From: Metaruminococcus_A sp964607135
Lineage (GTDB): Bacteria; Bacillota; Clostridia; Oscillospirales; Ruminococcaceae
Assembly (NCBI GenBank): GCA_964607135.1
Contig: CAZSIV010000011.1
Coordinates: 3,286-67,285, forward strand
Reading direction: 5' to 3'
Length of the DNA stretch: 64,000 bases
Shown piece after piece: positions 30,098-38,478 of the stretch. Every line of letters begins with the position of its first letter. Position 1 is the first letter of the stretch. The notes below the pieces were generated by a model. It ran no database searches. It was not told the DNA's origin and was given only the letters and a program-made list of their open reading frames with translations. Both the position numbers and the translations under genes were made by a program.

Positions 30098-30946
30098 ATG
30101 GCGAGTTATGAAAAAAACAGGTCGAAGTTTAAAGTCTCGAAGCTGATTCTCTATATTATCCTGGTCATTATGGCGGTTGTCTACCTGTACCCACTTATCT
30201 GGTTAATAATCGCTTCCTTTAAAACCAATAATGAGGTTTTTCTTTCTCCTTTTGGATTCCCGGCTGAGATGCAGTGGGTCAACTATGAGAAGGCGTGGAA
30301 TGCAGGCCATATTGGTCAGTACTTCTTAAACTCTGTTATTGTAGTCGGGACCGTACTGGTGGTTTCGATCCTGATCAACTGTATGGCTGCTTATGCGATT
30401 TCGAGAATGAAATGGAAACTGTCCGGCGCAGTAATGGGGATGTTCCTTTCCAGTATGATGGTTCCGATCCATGCAACGCTGATTCCGCTTTTCGTTACGT
30501 TTTCGAACATTGGTTTGATCGATAATTACCTGAGCTTGATGCTCCCATACACGGTATTTACCTTTGGGCAAAGCATCTATATCATGCGAGGCTTCTTTGG
30601 AAACCTGCCGAAGGAGATGGAGGAAGCCGCTGTTATTGACGGCTGCTCCTTGTGGGGAGCTTTCTGGAGGATCATTCTCCCGATTTCTACAGGCGGTATC
30701 TTTACCATTGGTCTGTTCACTTTTAACGGGACTTGGAATGAACTCCTTGTTGCAAAAATCTTCACAAACTCTAATACAGTCAGAACCCTTCCGGTTGGTT
30801 TGACGGTCTTTGTTGGACCGAATATGACCAACTACGGGCCGATGCTCGCGGCGATTGTAATCGCTGTTCTTCCGACAATTGTTGTTTATTGCTGTCTCAG
30901 TAATAAGATTGTCGGCGGTTTGACCGCTGGTGCGGTTAAGGGCTGA
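30098..30946 (+). CDS. Sugar ABC transporter permease (MalG/UgpE-like)
   Basis: The 282-residue protein has six predicted helices, beginning LILYIILVIMAVVYLYPLIW. The EAA motif is EEAAVIDGCSLWGAFWRIILP. It is the partner of the preceding permease, 15 bp downstream, with AAGGAGGG before ATG 30098. The operon closes with a terminator after this gene; no ATPase or enzyme follows. Confidence 0.94.
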   Translation: MASYEKNRSKFKVSKLILYIILVIMAVVYLYPLIWLIIASFKTNNEVFLSPFGFPAEMQWVNYEKAWNAGHIGQYFLNSVIVVGTVLVVSILINCMAAYAISRMKWKLSGAVMGMFLSSMMVPIHATLIPLFVTFSNIGLIDNYLSLMLPYTVFTFGQSIYIMRGFFGNLPKEMEEAAVIDGCSLWGAFWRIILPISTGGIFTIGLFTFNGTWNELLVAKIFTNSNTVRTLPVGLTVFVGPNMTNYGPMLAAIVIAVLPTIVVYCCLSNKIVGGLTAGAVKG

Positions 30947-30966
30947 TTTTCTCTCTTGAGCGTTTA

Positions 30967-31020
30967 AAACAGGGGATTTTTTGTACAGTTTTAGCTGTCT
31001 GAAAATCTCCTGTTTTTTTG
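30967..31020 (+). terminator. Terminator of the sugar transporter operon
   Basis: AAACAGG-GATTTT pairs with GAAAATC-CCTGTTT across a mixed loop and ends in a run of seven T bases. Confidence 0.85.
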
Positions 31021-31172
31021 TTTTCTGTAAGGGTCAAAGGAATAGAAACCATCTGTCGGAACAGCTGACATTACATTTGGAAAGACTTTCAAGGGACGTC
31101 AAAGGATTTCCTGTTGAAAATCGGCTGTTCGCTTTATCCTCAAGGTTTTTGCTGTCGCAGCAGAGGCAAGAA

Positions 31173-31206
31173 AAAAACGGCATAGCCTATAGGCTATGCC
31201 GTTTTT
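31173..31206. terminator. Bidirectional terminator after the minus-strand hydrogenase-regulatory operon
   Basis: A perfect palindrome, AAAAACGGCATAGCC, TA, and its complement ending in TTTTT, lies just past the PHP gene stop (31221) and serves transcripts from either side. Confidence 0.9.
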
Positions 31207-31220
31207 CCGGATATGAAAGA

Positions 31221-31928
31221 TTAATCTGCCCCCTGACCTTTTAGCTGCCTTAGTTTTTCTAAAACTGCTTTTGCGCTTTTTTCGGGAAGCTCCAGAAAAC
31301 GGACAGGCTCCGCGATATCCTGAAGGTAGTGCGCATCGGAGTCGGTGATCTTATGGCCGTCAAACGCAACATCTGCTTCTGGGTTTTTCACCTCAACGCA
31401 GGAGAATCCATATTCCGGCGGAATATATCCCAAATTGGCGAGGATGGAATAGGCAGATTTGTCCACATGGGCAGGAATTGCGAGTCCCTGATATTTTTTT
31501 ACAACCGTGAGGAGAGAATCGAGCCCTAAATCCAGGGCGTTGATCAGCAGCTTCTCCACGATGCCGGTCGGCTGGTCACTTTCATCCATAATGACCTGCT
31601 CGCCGAAAATATCGGGCCGGTTTAGGATCGGCGGAAGGTGGTCGTAGAATTCATCGGAGCAGGCGAGCGCATCCTCCAGCTTTTCAAAGAGACAGAGGAC
31701 ATGAACCTCCTCCGCGCTGTTCGCCTCGATCGCCGGAACAACCGTCAAGCCCGTCTTCTCCGCCACCGAAAAGACGGCAGGGAGATTGAGGGCGGAGTTG
31801 TGGTCGCTGACTGCAATTAAATCCAGCCCCAAAAGAGAGGCCATATTGACAATGTTGTTAGGGGTCATATCCATGTCGCCGCAGGGAGAAAGGCAGGAAT
31901 GGATATGCAGATCGTAGGAGTAATTCAT
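31221..31928 (-). CDS. PHP-domain phosphoesterase
   Basis: The 235-residue protein has the PHP metal-binding motifs: YDLHIHSCLSPCGD at the N-terminus (HxH), LIAVSDHNS (the D-H pair), VPAIEANS, and later LAIPAHVDKS and ITDSDAHYL. It is a stand-alone trinuclear-metal phosphoesterase; in hydrogenase clusters of Clostridia such proteins recur with DRTGG proteins but have no assigned substrate. It overlaps the upstream DRTGG gene by four bases (ATGA), which implies translational coupling. It is the last gene of the minus-strand operon. Confidence 0.9.
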   Translation of the reverse strand: MNYSYDLHIHSCLSPCGDMDMTPNNIVNMASLLGLDLIAVSDHNSALNLPAVFSVAEKTGLTVVPAIEANSAEEVHVLCLFEKLEDALACSDEFYDHLPPILNRPDIFGEQVIMDESDQPTGIVEKLLINALDLGLDSLLTVVKKYQGLAIPAHVDKSAYSILANLGYIPPEYGFSCVEVKNPEADVAFDGHKITDSDAHYLQDIAEPVRFLELPEKSAKAVLEKLRQLKGQGAD

Positions 31929-32260
31929 GACTGCATCAGGCGATAGATAGCCAGCGAAAGTTCAAAACTCGGAAGGTCGCTCTGCAACAGGCAAACTCCT
32001 TGCTGCTCGGCCTTTTTCGCCATATCATCATCCACCGGGCTCCCTTCCGAGATGATGACACAGCTTACATCGGATAACACTGCGACCGCAACAGTGTTGA
32101 TGTTGCTCATCACCGTGATCCAGACGGCGTCCGATTTCGCCTTCCCCATCACGATGCTGAGAAGGTCGCAGCAGAAAATGCCGTCAATCTGCCGCTCATC
32201 TCCATCCCCTTTGGTGACAATTTTTAACTGTAAAGCTTCTGCCAACTGAATCGGTGTCAT
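31925..32260 (-). CDS. DRTGG-domain protein
   Basis: The 111-residue protein begins MTPIQLAEALQLKIVTKGDG and continues IDGIFCCDLLSIVMGKAKSD and VAVAVLSDVSCVIISEG, the fold of DRTGG domains (small alpha/beta regulatory units named after a conserved motif). Such proteins appear repeatedly beside [FeFe] hydrogenase genes in Clostridia. A paralogue is encoded at 34517-34861. Its role is probably regulatory, sensing a nucleotide or redox ligand (inference). It overlaps the PHP gene by four bases. About 145 bp separate it from the hydrogenase gene upstream. Confidence 0.78.
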   Translation of the reverse strand: MTPIQLAEALQLKIVTKGDGDERQIDGIFCCDLLSIVMGKAKSDAVWITVMSNINTVAVAVLSDVSCVIISEGSPVDDDMAKKAEQQGVCLLQSDLPSFELSLAIYRLMQS

Positions 32261-32405
32261 ATCAATCCACCATACGATACAGAAATCGTCCTATGTACAG
32301 TATCGTTCCTTTCATTTGTATTTTTTGTCGGAGCGGCCCCTCCCGTCCGTTGTCAAAAATCTTTCCATGAGAGGCAGAGAACAGCGGGCAAGACCGGTCC
32401 AAATT

Positions 32406-33722
32406 TTATTCGCCGCCCTCTTCCTCTTCTGTGCGGAACGGGGGTGGGATGGAAGCCTCAATTTTGTGAATATCCCGGATCAGCCGCTCGATGCTCTCCT
32501 TGTATTTAAAGATACAATCGTCGGGGCTCGCAGCGCCCCGGACGACGTCCTCGGCGAGCGCCCGGCAGGAGGGCGCCCCGCAGGAGCCGCAATCCAGCCC
32601 CGGAAGATCTGCCTCAATTGCCTCCAGCTCGTTCATCTTTTCAAGAGCCTTGAGCATATTGGCGTCCAGCGTCAGAACCGGAGCATATTCGAGCTTGGAG
32701 TCCCAGACTGCCTCCTCCGGGATGTGGTCGATGTGATTCATTGAGACCGGCATATATTTGACGATATGCTTTAATTTTGCCTTTGCGATATAAGGATTTT
32801 CCACCGTGAGGACGCCGCCGACGCAGCCGCCGCTGCAAGCGTTGAGCTCGATGAATTCCAGGTTGTTCAGCCGTTCGTCCTCTAAATCGTCCAACACCCG
32901 GATGACGTTTTCGATCCCGTCGGCGGCCAGGTAGCTGTCGTTGAGGAGCCCGGCTGCCTCACCGGAGCTGGTGCCCCAGGCGACCCCGATCTTCCCGCTT
33001 TGTACCAACGAATCCTGCTCGGATTCGGGAAGATGCATAAGCGAAAGGAGCTTCGGGTAGATGTCGTTGATGGAGATCACGGCGGAGACGGCGCTCTTTT
33101 CGGTGCCGAGAGGCATTTTAGAGGCGGTCACCTTGGCTGCACAGGGAGAGATGAAGATAGCGCCGATCCGCTCCAGCGGGATTCCCGTTTTTTTATGCGC
33201 CTCTTCCCTGGAAAGCCGAGCCGCGAGTTCGACGGGGGCATTCAAAGGAAGGACGTGTTCGATGAGATTGGGAAACCGGACACGGATCAGGCGGGTGACA
33301 GCCGGGCAGGCGGAGCTGATGACAGGGCGTTTCAAGTTGCCCTCCCGCATCAGTTTCCGAGTCGCCGCCGAGACCAGCTCTGCGGCTTTGGCAACTTCAT
33401 AAACCTCGTCGAATCCGAAGTCGATCAGGGCGCGCAGCAGAATGTCGATGTCGTCCATATTATTGAACTGGCCGTAAAGAGCCGGGGCTGGCAGCGCGAT
33501 GGTGTAGTCGTATTCCTTTACCGCATCCAACGGGTCACAGGTCGCTTTTTTTGCGTGATGCGGACAAACCCGGATGCACTCTCCGCAGTCGATGCACCGC
33601 TCCGGGATGATAAACGCCTTTTTATTTCTTACCCGGATGGCCTCGGTCGGACAGCGCTTGATGCAGTTGATGCAGCCCTTGCATTTTTCTTTATCCAAAG
33701 TAACCGAATGAAAAAAATCCAC
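32406..33722 (-). CDS. [FeFe]-hydrogenase-like protein, probable sensory type
   Basis: The 438-residue protein has two N-terminal [4Fe-4S] ferredoxin motifs (CKGCINCIKRCP and CIDCGECIRVCP). An H-cluster domain follows, and a C-terminal Fe-S motif DCGSCGAPSCRALAEDV. H-cluster motifs are diverged: SSACPAVTR in place of TSCCPxW, SPCAAK in place of MPCxxK, and NACSGGCVGG in place of MACPGGCxxGGG. Loss of the proton-channel-type Cys in the first motif is typical of slow, sensory [FeFe] hydrogenases. Its neighbours (HATPase, DRTGG, PHP proteins) and the divergent HydABC-type operon support a hydrogen- or redox-sensing role controlling that enzyme. Confidence 0.88.
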   Translation of the reverse strand: MDFFHSVTLDKEKCKGCINCIKRCPTEAIRVRNKKAFIIPERCIDCGECIRVCPHHAKKATCDPLDAVKEYDYTIALPAPALYGQFNNMDDIDILLRALIDFGFDEVYEVAKAAELVSAATRKLMREGNLKRPVISSACPAVTRLIRVRFPNLIEHVLPLNAPVELAARLSREEAHKKTGIPLERIGAIFISPCAAKVTASKMPLGTEKSAVSAVISINDIYPKLLSLMHLPESEQDSLVQSGKIGVAWGTSSGEAAGLLNDSYLAADGIENVIRVLDDLEDERLNNLEFIELNACSGGCVGGVLTVENPYIAKAKLKHIVKYMPVSMNHIDHIPEEAVWDSKLEYAPVLTLDANMLKALEKMNELEAIEADLPGLDCGSCGAPSCRALAEDVVRGAASPDDCIFKYKESIERLIRDIHKIEASIPPPFRTEEEEGGE

Positions 33723-33754
33723 GGGAATAACCCCCTCTCATCAGATAGCGATGA

Positions 33755-34050
33755 TACCCTCGATTGACAAAGGCAGACGCGGCGGAATGCCTCCGCTGTC
33801 AATGCGCGATCCGCAAACAATGCAAGACCTGCGAGTCCATAACCCGCGAGGTCTGTGGCCAGACCGGCCGGACGCGATTCGCAAGCAGTGCAAGACTTGC
33901 AGGCCCGCAGCCCGCGCGATACGTTGTACTTGTATTATCGCAGACATCTCGCAGGCCTATTACCCAAAAACCGGCAAAACGTCGGTGTGCGAAATTGCTC
34001 CGCCTGGGCACAGGCCCGCAGGGGTACCCTGCCCTTGTCAATCGAGGGTA
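33755..34050. mobile_element. MITE-like element, copy 2 (296 bp), within the hydrogenase regulatory operon
   Basis: The ends are TACCCTCGATTGACAAAGGC (33755 on) and, reverse-complemented, TACCCTCGATTGACAAGGGC (34050 back), with 21 of 22 matching over the terminal repeat and TA at both ends. The interior, read on the minus strand, has repeated modules such as CCTGCGAGATG and CTCGCGGGTTATGGACTCGC that resemble the array at 63340-64000. No gene of its own is evident. It separates the sensory hydrogenase gene from the HATPase gene. Confidence 0.7.
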
Positions 34051-34085
34051 AAGTCAAGAGATTTGTTCAAAACAGGATTCGGCTT

Positions 34086-34511
34086 TTAACTGAGACGGAC
34101 TGTCATGGTAACGGTCGTGCCGACATTGACGGTGGAATCAATCTTCATTTCGTCGCTGTACTTTTTCATGTTGGGCAGACCCATCCCGGCGCCGAATCCC
34201 AGGGAGCGCACTTCCTCCGGCGCGGTGGAATACCCGTCCTTCATGGCGAGCTCGATGTCGGCAATCCCTTTTCCGGTGTCCTTTAAAACCATATAGATCT
34301 GGTCAGGGGCAACGTCGACGTCAATCACTCCGCCGTTGGCGTGGATAACCATATTGATTTCCCCTTCATAGAGAACGATGGCGACCCGGCGGATCGCATC
34401 AGGGGAAACGCCGATCTGGCGCAGGGCTTTTTTGACGCTGGCCGAAGCCTCTCCCGCTCTTGTAAAATCTTCTCCATCTACCGTGTAGTGGAGATGCAGC
34501 ATATCGCTCAT
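34086..34511 (-). CDS. Anti-sigma-factor-type ATP-binding protein (HATPase)
   Basis: The 141-residue protein is a small GHKL ATPase like SpoIIAB/RsbW. The N box is in VLYEGEINMVIHANGG. The G1 region is VLKDTGKGIADIELAM, and the G2 region GFGAGMGLPNMKKYSD. With no transmembrane or dimerisation domain it would act in the cytoplasm as a protein kinase or anti-sigma-like regulator. Start ATG 34511 follows the upstream DRTGG stop by five bases; ATG 34502 is an alternative. Another HATPase lies in the divergent operon at 35706. Confidence 0.85.
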   Translation of the reverse strand: MSDMLHLHYTVDGEDFTRAGEASASVKKALRQIGVSPDAIRRVAIVLYEGEINMVIHANGGVIDVDVAPDQIYMVLKDTGKGIADIELAMKDGYSTAPEEVRSLGFGAGMGLPNMKKYSDEMKIDSTVNVGTTVTMTVRLS

Positions 34512-34516
34512 AGGGC

Positions 34517-34861
34517 TCAGTTGCCCCCTCTCAGTCCATTTTCCCAAAGCTTGCCGCAGGCGGCAAACATCCGATAAGCAGTACACATCAGCGTGATGTC
34601 CCGCTCTATTGCGAGCTCGACCATCGCCTTATCCGGCCTCTTGCCCCGCACAAAAATGATGCAGTGCATATCCATCATATCGGCCGTCCTGACAACCTGC
34701 GGGTTGACAAGGCCGGTGAGCAGACAGGACTGATCCTTAACGTAAGCGAGAACATCGCTCATCATGTCGGAACCGCAGGCGGTGTGGATTTCGGCGTCGA
34801 GACGGTCTTCACAGCAGACGACCTCGCAGTCAAGGATTTTTTTGATTTCTCCAATGGTCAT
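34517..34861 (-). CDS. DRTGG-domain protein (second copy)
   Basis: The 114-residue protein starts MTIGEIKKILDCEVVCCED and includes SDMMSDVLAYVKDQSCLLTG and MHCIIFVRGKRPDKAM, the same fold as the 31925-32260 protein but clearly diverged. It is the first gene of the minus-strand regulatory operon. ATG 34861 has GGAG seven bases upstream. Its role is unknown, presumably in hydrogenase regulation. Confidence 0.78.
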   Translation of the reverse strand: MTIGEIKKILDCEVVCCEDRLDAEIHTACGSDMMSDVLAYVKDQSCLLTGLVNPQVVRTADMMDMHCIIFVRGKRPDKAMVELAIERDITLMCTAYRMFAACGKLWENGLRGGN

Positions 34862-35202
34862 AATTCCGCTCCATTCTTCCGGCTTTTTTGGTCCTGCCGG
34901 ACTATTTTAGAAAGATTGATTTCCGGATATCCCCGGTTCGATACTTTTATTATAACATTTATGGGAAAGAATTCAACGGATTTGTCAAATATGAATAATT
35001 CGAAAATTAGTTCACGATATTAACAAAAATTTTACAACTAGTTTTGCGACAATATCTTCCTTTTTTTATAGCTTTTGTAGAATCTACATGATATAATATT
35101 CAATAACTGCGAGCCGCTTATCAAATGTTACAAAATGGCGGTTCTGGGGGGTTGGAAAGGATGAAAGTCCACCAGCCGCAATTTTATGAGGAGGGCTATT
35201 TT
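34862..35202. promoter_or_regulatory. Divergent promoter region of the two hydrogenase operons
   Basis: This 341-bp region separates the two operons. TATAAT at 35092-35097 is a perfect -10 facing the plus operon, but no good -35 lies 16-18 bases upstream. Instead an inverted repeat TGTAGA-A-TCTACA (35076-35088) overlaps the spacer, an operator candidate. Around 35019-35026 TTAACAA is a half-match to the Rex redox-repressor site, with a poor left half. Confidence 0.55.
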
Positions 35203-35700
35203 ATGGCTAAAACAAGCAGTACATTGCCGTTTGTCGGGACACCTGAGCAGGAAGCGCAACTCAAGCAGTATATTGAGGAGCACAAAGATCAGGGCGGCGC
35301 ATTGATGCCGGTATTGCAGAAAGCGCAGGAGATCTACGGTTATCTTCCGGTAGAAGTGCAGCAGATGGTTTCTGACGGGTTGGGCGTGTCGATGTCTGAG
35401 ATCTACGGCGTTGTAACATTTTATTCTCAATTTTCGCTCGCCCCCAAAGGAAAATATAAGATTTCTGTATGTCTGGGTACAGCCTGCTACGTCAAAGGCT
35501 CCGGCGATGTCTTCAACCGCCTTTCCCAGCGTTTGGGCATTACCAACGGCGAGTGTACGCAGGATGGGAAATTTTCTCTTGAGGCCTGCCGCTGCATCGG
35601 TGCCTGTGGCCTTGCGCCGGTTTTGACTGTCAATGACGATGTTTACGGCCGTCTGGTTGTGGACGACGTTGACGAAATCCTGGCGAAATACGCAGACTAA
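35203..35700 (+). CDS. NuoE-like [2Fe-2S] subunit of the electron-bifurcating hydrogenase (HydC type)
   Basis: The 165-residue thioredoxin-fold ferredoxin has its cluster ligands in SVCLGTACYVKG and EACRCIGACGLAPV, the four-Cys pattern of the 24-kDa Complex I subunit. N-terminal helices with GALMPVLQKAQEIYGYLP are standard. With the NuoF-like and hydrogenase subunits downstream it would form the NAD- and ferredoxin-linked HydABC complex. ATG 35203 with GAGGAGG eight bases upstream is preferred to the earlier ATG at 35125. Confidence 0.93.
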   Translation: MAKTSSTLPFVGTPEQEAQLKQYIEEHKDQGGALMPVLQKAQEIYGYLPVEVQQMVSDGLGVSMSEIYGVVTFYSQFSLAPKGKYKISVCLGTACYVKGSGDVFNRLSQRLGITNGECTQDGKFSLEACRCIGACGLAPVLTVNDDVYGRLVVDDVDEILAKYAD

Positions 35701-35705
35701 CCGCG

Positions 35706-36257
35706 ATGCAGGAGCTGTCGTTAAACATTCTCGACATCGCGCAGAATTCCGTCCGGGCGGGTGCTTCGCTGGTTCAGATTTCCGTTGTAAAGCGGACGGC
35801 GGAGGGGCGGCTCGTCATCACCCTTGAGGACGACGGCTGCGGGATGAGCAGGGAACAGGTGGAACGGGTGGTCGATCCGTTCTTCACGACCCGGACGACC
35901 CGGAAGATCGGGCTGGGCATCCCGTTTTTCAAAATGACGGCGGAGATGACCGGCGGCAGTTTTCAGATCCGGTCTACTCCCGGGAAGGGCACCAAAGTGG
36001 CGGCGGAGTATTGCTATGAGCACATCGACATGCTCCCTCTCGGGGATGTCCCTTCGACAATCGTCACGCTGATTTCAGGCAGCCCGGAGATTGACTTCGT
36101 CTATCGCTATGAGGTGGATGGACGCTCGTTTGAACTGGATACCCGCGAAGTCCGGCGGATGCTCGAAGGTGTGGATATCGCCTCAAACGAAATCTTAACG
36201 TTTCTGCGGCAGATGCTGGAGGAAAATATCGGAGAAATCGACCAATCGCAATTGTAA
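35706..36257 (+). CDS. HATPase-domain protein of the hydrogenase operon
   Basis: The 183-residue protein starts MQELSLNILDIAQNSVRAGA, the N box of a GHKL ATPase. It continues with LEDDGCGMSREQ (G1) and KIGLGIPFFKMTAEMTGG (G2). The C-terminal 70 residues are unrelated to kinase receiver domains. There is no sensor or phospho-acceptor domain, so it is not a complete histidine kinase. It starts five bases after the NuoE-like stop. Proteins of this kind occur between hydC and hydB in several Clostridia; the role is unknown, possibly assembly or regulation. Confidence 0.87.
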   Translation: MQELSLNILDIAQNSVRAGASLVQISVVKRTAEGRLVITLEDDGCGMSREQVERVVDPFFTTRTTRKIGLGIPFFKMTAEMTGGSFQIRSTPGKGTKVAAEYCYEHIDMLPLGDVPSTIVTLISGSPEIDFVYRYEVDGRSFELDTREVRRMLEGVDIASNEILTFLRQMLEENIGEIDQSQL

Positions 36258-36292
36258 AAACAAACCTAATTTTTATAAGGTGGTGCGCATTC

Positions 36293-36661
36293 ATGAAAAG
36301 TTTAGCAGAGTTACAAGCCATTCGCGACCGTGTAAAGAACAACGTCGTTGTCCGTGAAAACAATGAAATCGACTATAGGGTGGTCGTTGGGATGGCGACC
36401 TGCGGGATCGCCGCGGGCGCTCGTCCGGTGCTCAATGCCTGCTCGGAAGAGGTGGCAAAGCGGAATCTCCACAACGTCATGGTAACCCAGACCGGCTGCA
36501 TCGGCATCTGCAAATTTGAGCCGGTCGTCGAGGTCTTTGACAAGGACGGAGCCAAGACGACCTACGTCAAAATGACGGCGGAAAAAGTTGTAAGAGTCAT
36601 CAACGACCACATTGTAAACGGTAATGTCGTTACCGAGTATACAATTGGCGCAAACGCATAA
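36293..36661 (+). CDS. [2Fe-2S] ferredoxin-like protein (HndB type)
   Basis: The 122-residue protein is a thioredoxin-like [2Fe-2S] protein with ligands in GMATCGIAAGARPVLNAC and QTGCIGICKFEPVVEV. This matches the small B subunit of NADP-reducing hydrogenases (HndB). It is encoded 35 bp after the HATPase gene and 13 bp before the NuoF-like gene. It would pass electrons within the hydrogenase complex. Confidence 0.9.
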   Translation: MKSLAELQAIRDRVKNNVVVRENNEIDYRVVVGMATCGIAAGARPVLNACSEEVAKRNLHNVMVTQTGCIGICKFEPVVEVFDKDGAKTTYVKMTAEKVVRVINDHIVNGNVVTEYTIGANA

Positions 36662-36674
36662 GGAGGATTATTCA

Positions 36675-38462
36675 ATGTATCGTTCTCATGTACTTGTATG
36701 CGGTGGTACCGGTTGTACTTCCTCCGGTTCGGAGCAGATTATCTCCGAGCTGAAAAAGGAAATTAACGCTGTCGGCCTCGCAGAAGAGGTAAATGTCGTC
36801 AAAACCGGCTGCTTCGGCCTTTGCGCCCTCGGCCCGATTATGATCGTTTATCCGGAAGGCTGCTTCTACTCCCGTGTAAAACCCGAAGACATCAAAGAAA
36901 TCGTCGATGAGCATCTTCTCAAAGGCCGTATCGTAAAGCGCCTGCTTTACAGCGAGACGGTGGAGGATGAAAACGTCAAGTCCCTCAACGAGACGGACTT
37001 CTATAAAAAGCAGCATCGTGTTGCGCTGCGCAACTGCGGCGTCATCAATCCGGAAAATATTGACGAATACATAGCGATGGACGGTTATTCCGCGCTCGGC
37101 AAATGCCTGACGGAGTACACCCCGGAGCAGGTCATCCAGGTGATTAAGGATTCCGGCCTCCGCGGGCGCGGCGGCGCAGGCTTCCCGACCGGGTTGAAGT
37201 GGTCCTTTGCGGCGGCGAACCAGGCGGATCAGAAATATGTCTGCTGCAACGCCGACGAAGGCGACCCGGGCGCATTCATGGATCGTTCCGTTCTGGAAGG
37301 CGACCCGCACGCGGTTATCGAAGCGATGGCGATCGCGGGCTATGCGATCGGCGCTTCTCAGGGATATATCTATGTTCGCGCCGAGTACCCGATTGCGGTA
37401 AAACGTTTGGAGATCGCGATCGGCCAGGCGAGGGAATACGGCCTGCTCGGCAAAGACATCTTTGGAACCGGCTTTAACTTCGACCTCGGCCTCCGCCTTG
37501 GAGCAGGCGCCTTCGTCTGCGGCGAGGAAACCGCGCTGATGACCTCGATCGAAGGCAAACGCGGCGAGCCGAGATGCCGTCCGCCGTTCCCGGCGGTCAA
37601 GGGCTTGTTCGGCAAGCCGACCGTACTGAATAATGTTGAAACCTACGCGAATATCCCGCAGATCATCCTCAAAGGAGCGGATTGGTTCTCCTCCATGGGC
37701 ACCGAGAAGTCGAAAGGCACCAAGGTGTTCGCCCTCGGCGGCAAGATTCACAATACCGGCCTTGTCGAAGTCCCGATGGGCACCACCCTCCGCGAGATCG
37801 TCGAGGAAATCGGCGGCGGCATCCCGAACGGGAAGAAATTCAAAGCTGCTCAGACCGGCGGCCCGTCCGGCGGATGTATCCCGGCGGAGCATCTGGACGT
37901 CCCGATCGACTATGACAACCTCATCGCCATCGGCTCGATGATGGGCTCCGGCGGCTTGATCGTCATGGACGAGGACAACTGTATGGTCGACATTGCGAAG
38001 TTCTTCTTAGAGTTCACCGTCGACGAGTCCTGCGGCAAATGCACCCCCTGCCGGATCGGCACTAAGCGCCTCTATGAGATGCTGGATAAGATCACCAAGG
38101 GCCAGGGAACGCTGGAAGACCTCGACAAGATGGAGGAGCTGTGCTACCACATCAAGAACAACTCACTCTGCGGCCTTGGGCAGACCGCCCCGAACCCGGT
38201 TCTCTCCACCCTCCGTTATTTCCGCGACGAGTATGTCGCCCACGTTGTGGATAAGAAGTGCCCGGCTGGCGTTTGTAAGGAGCTGCTGAGCTACGAGATC
38301 GATCCGAATCTCTGTAAGGGCTGCACCCTCTGCTCCAGAGTCTGCCCGGTCGGCGCGATCAGCGGCACGGTGAAACAGCCGCATTCTATCGACAAAAACA
38401 AGTGTATCAAGTGTGGCGCTTGTATGGAAAAATGTAAATTTGCAGCAATTTCGAAGAAATAA
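36675..38462 (+). CDS. NuoF-like flavoprotein subunit of the electron-bifurcating hydrogenase (HydB type)
   Basis: The 595-residue protein has an N-terminal thioredoxin-like [2Fe-2S] domain (GGTGCTSSGS, KTGCFGLCALGP). The FMN and NADH-binding NuoF core follows (RGRGGAGFPTGLKW, GADEGDPGAF-type loop CNADEGDPGAFMDRS, GAGAFVCGEETALM). The [4Fe-4S] site is ESCGKCTPCRIGTKR. Two C-terminal ferredoxin clusters end the protein (CKGCTLCSRVCPVGAI, CIKCGACMEKCKF). This layout is diagnostic of HydB/HndC subunits, where NADH and ferredoxin oxidation are coupled. ATG 36675 follows AAGGAGG. Confidence 0.95.
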   Translation: MYRSHVLVCGGTGCTSSGSEQIISELKKEINAVGLAEEVNVVKTGCFGLCALGPIMIVYPEGCFYSRVKPEDIKEIVDEHLLKGRIVKRLLYSETVEDENVKSLNETDFYKKQHRVALRNCGVINPENIDEYIAMDGYSALGKCLTEYTPEQVIQVIKDSGLRGRGGAGFPTGLKWSFAAANQADQKYVCCNADEGDPGAFMDRSVLEGDPHAVIEAMAIAGYAIGASQGYIYVRAEYPIAVKRLEIAIGQAREYGLLGKDIFGTGFNFDLGLRLGAGAFVCGEETALMTSIEGKRGEPRCRPPFPAVKGLFGKPTVLNNVETYANIPQIILKGADWFSSMGTEKSKGTKVFALGGKIHNTGLVEVPMGTTLREIVEEIGGGIPNGKKFKAAQTGGPSGGCIPAEHLDVPIDYDNLIAIGSMMGSGGLIVMDEDNCMVDIAKFFLEFTVDESCGKCTPCRIGTKRLYEMLDKITKGQGTLEDLDKMEELCYHIKNNSLCGLGQTAPNPVLSTLRYFRDEYVAHVVDKKCPAGVCKELLSYEIDPNLCKGCTLCSRVCPVGAISGTVKQPHSIDKNKCIKCGACMEKCKFAAISKK

Positions 38463-38478
38463 GGGGAGAAGTACCGAG

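Noticed and set aside
33751..34286. Several overlapping frames within and beyond the second MITE-like element
   Set aside because: They translate repeated GC-rich modules in different frames without consistent coding bias.
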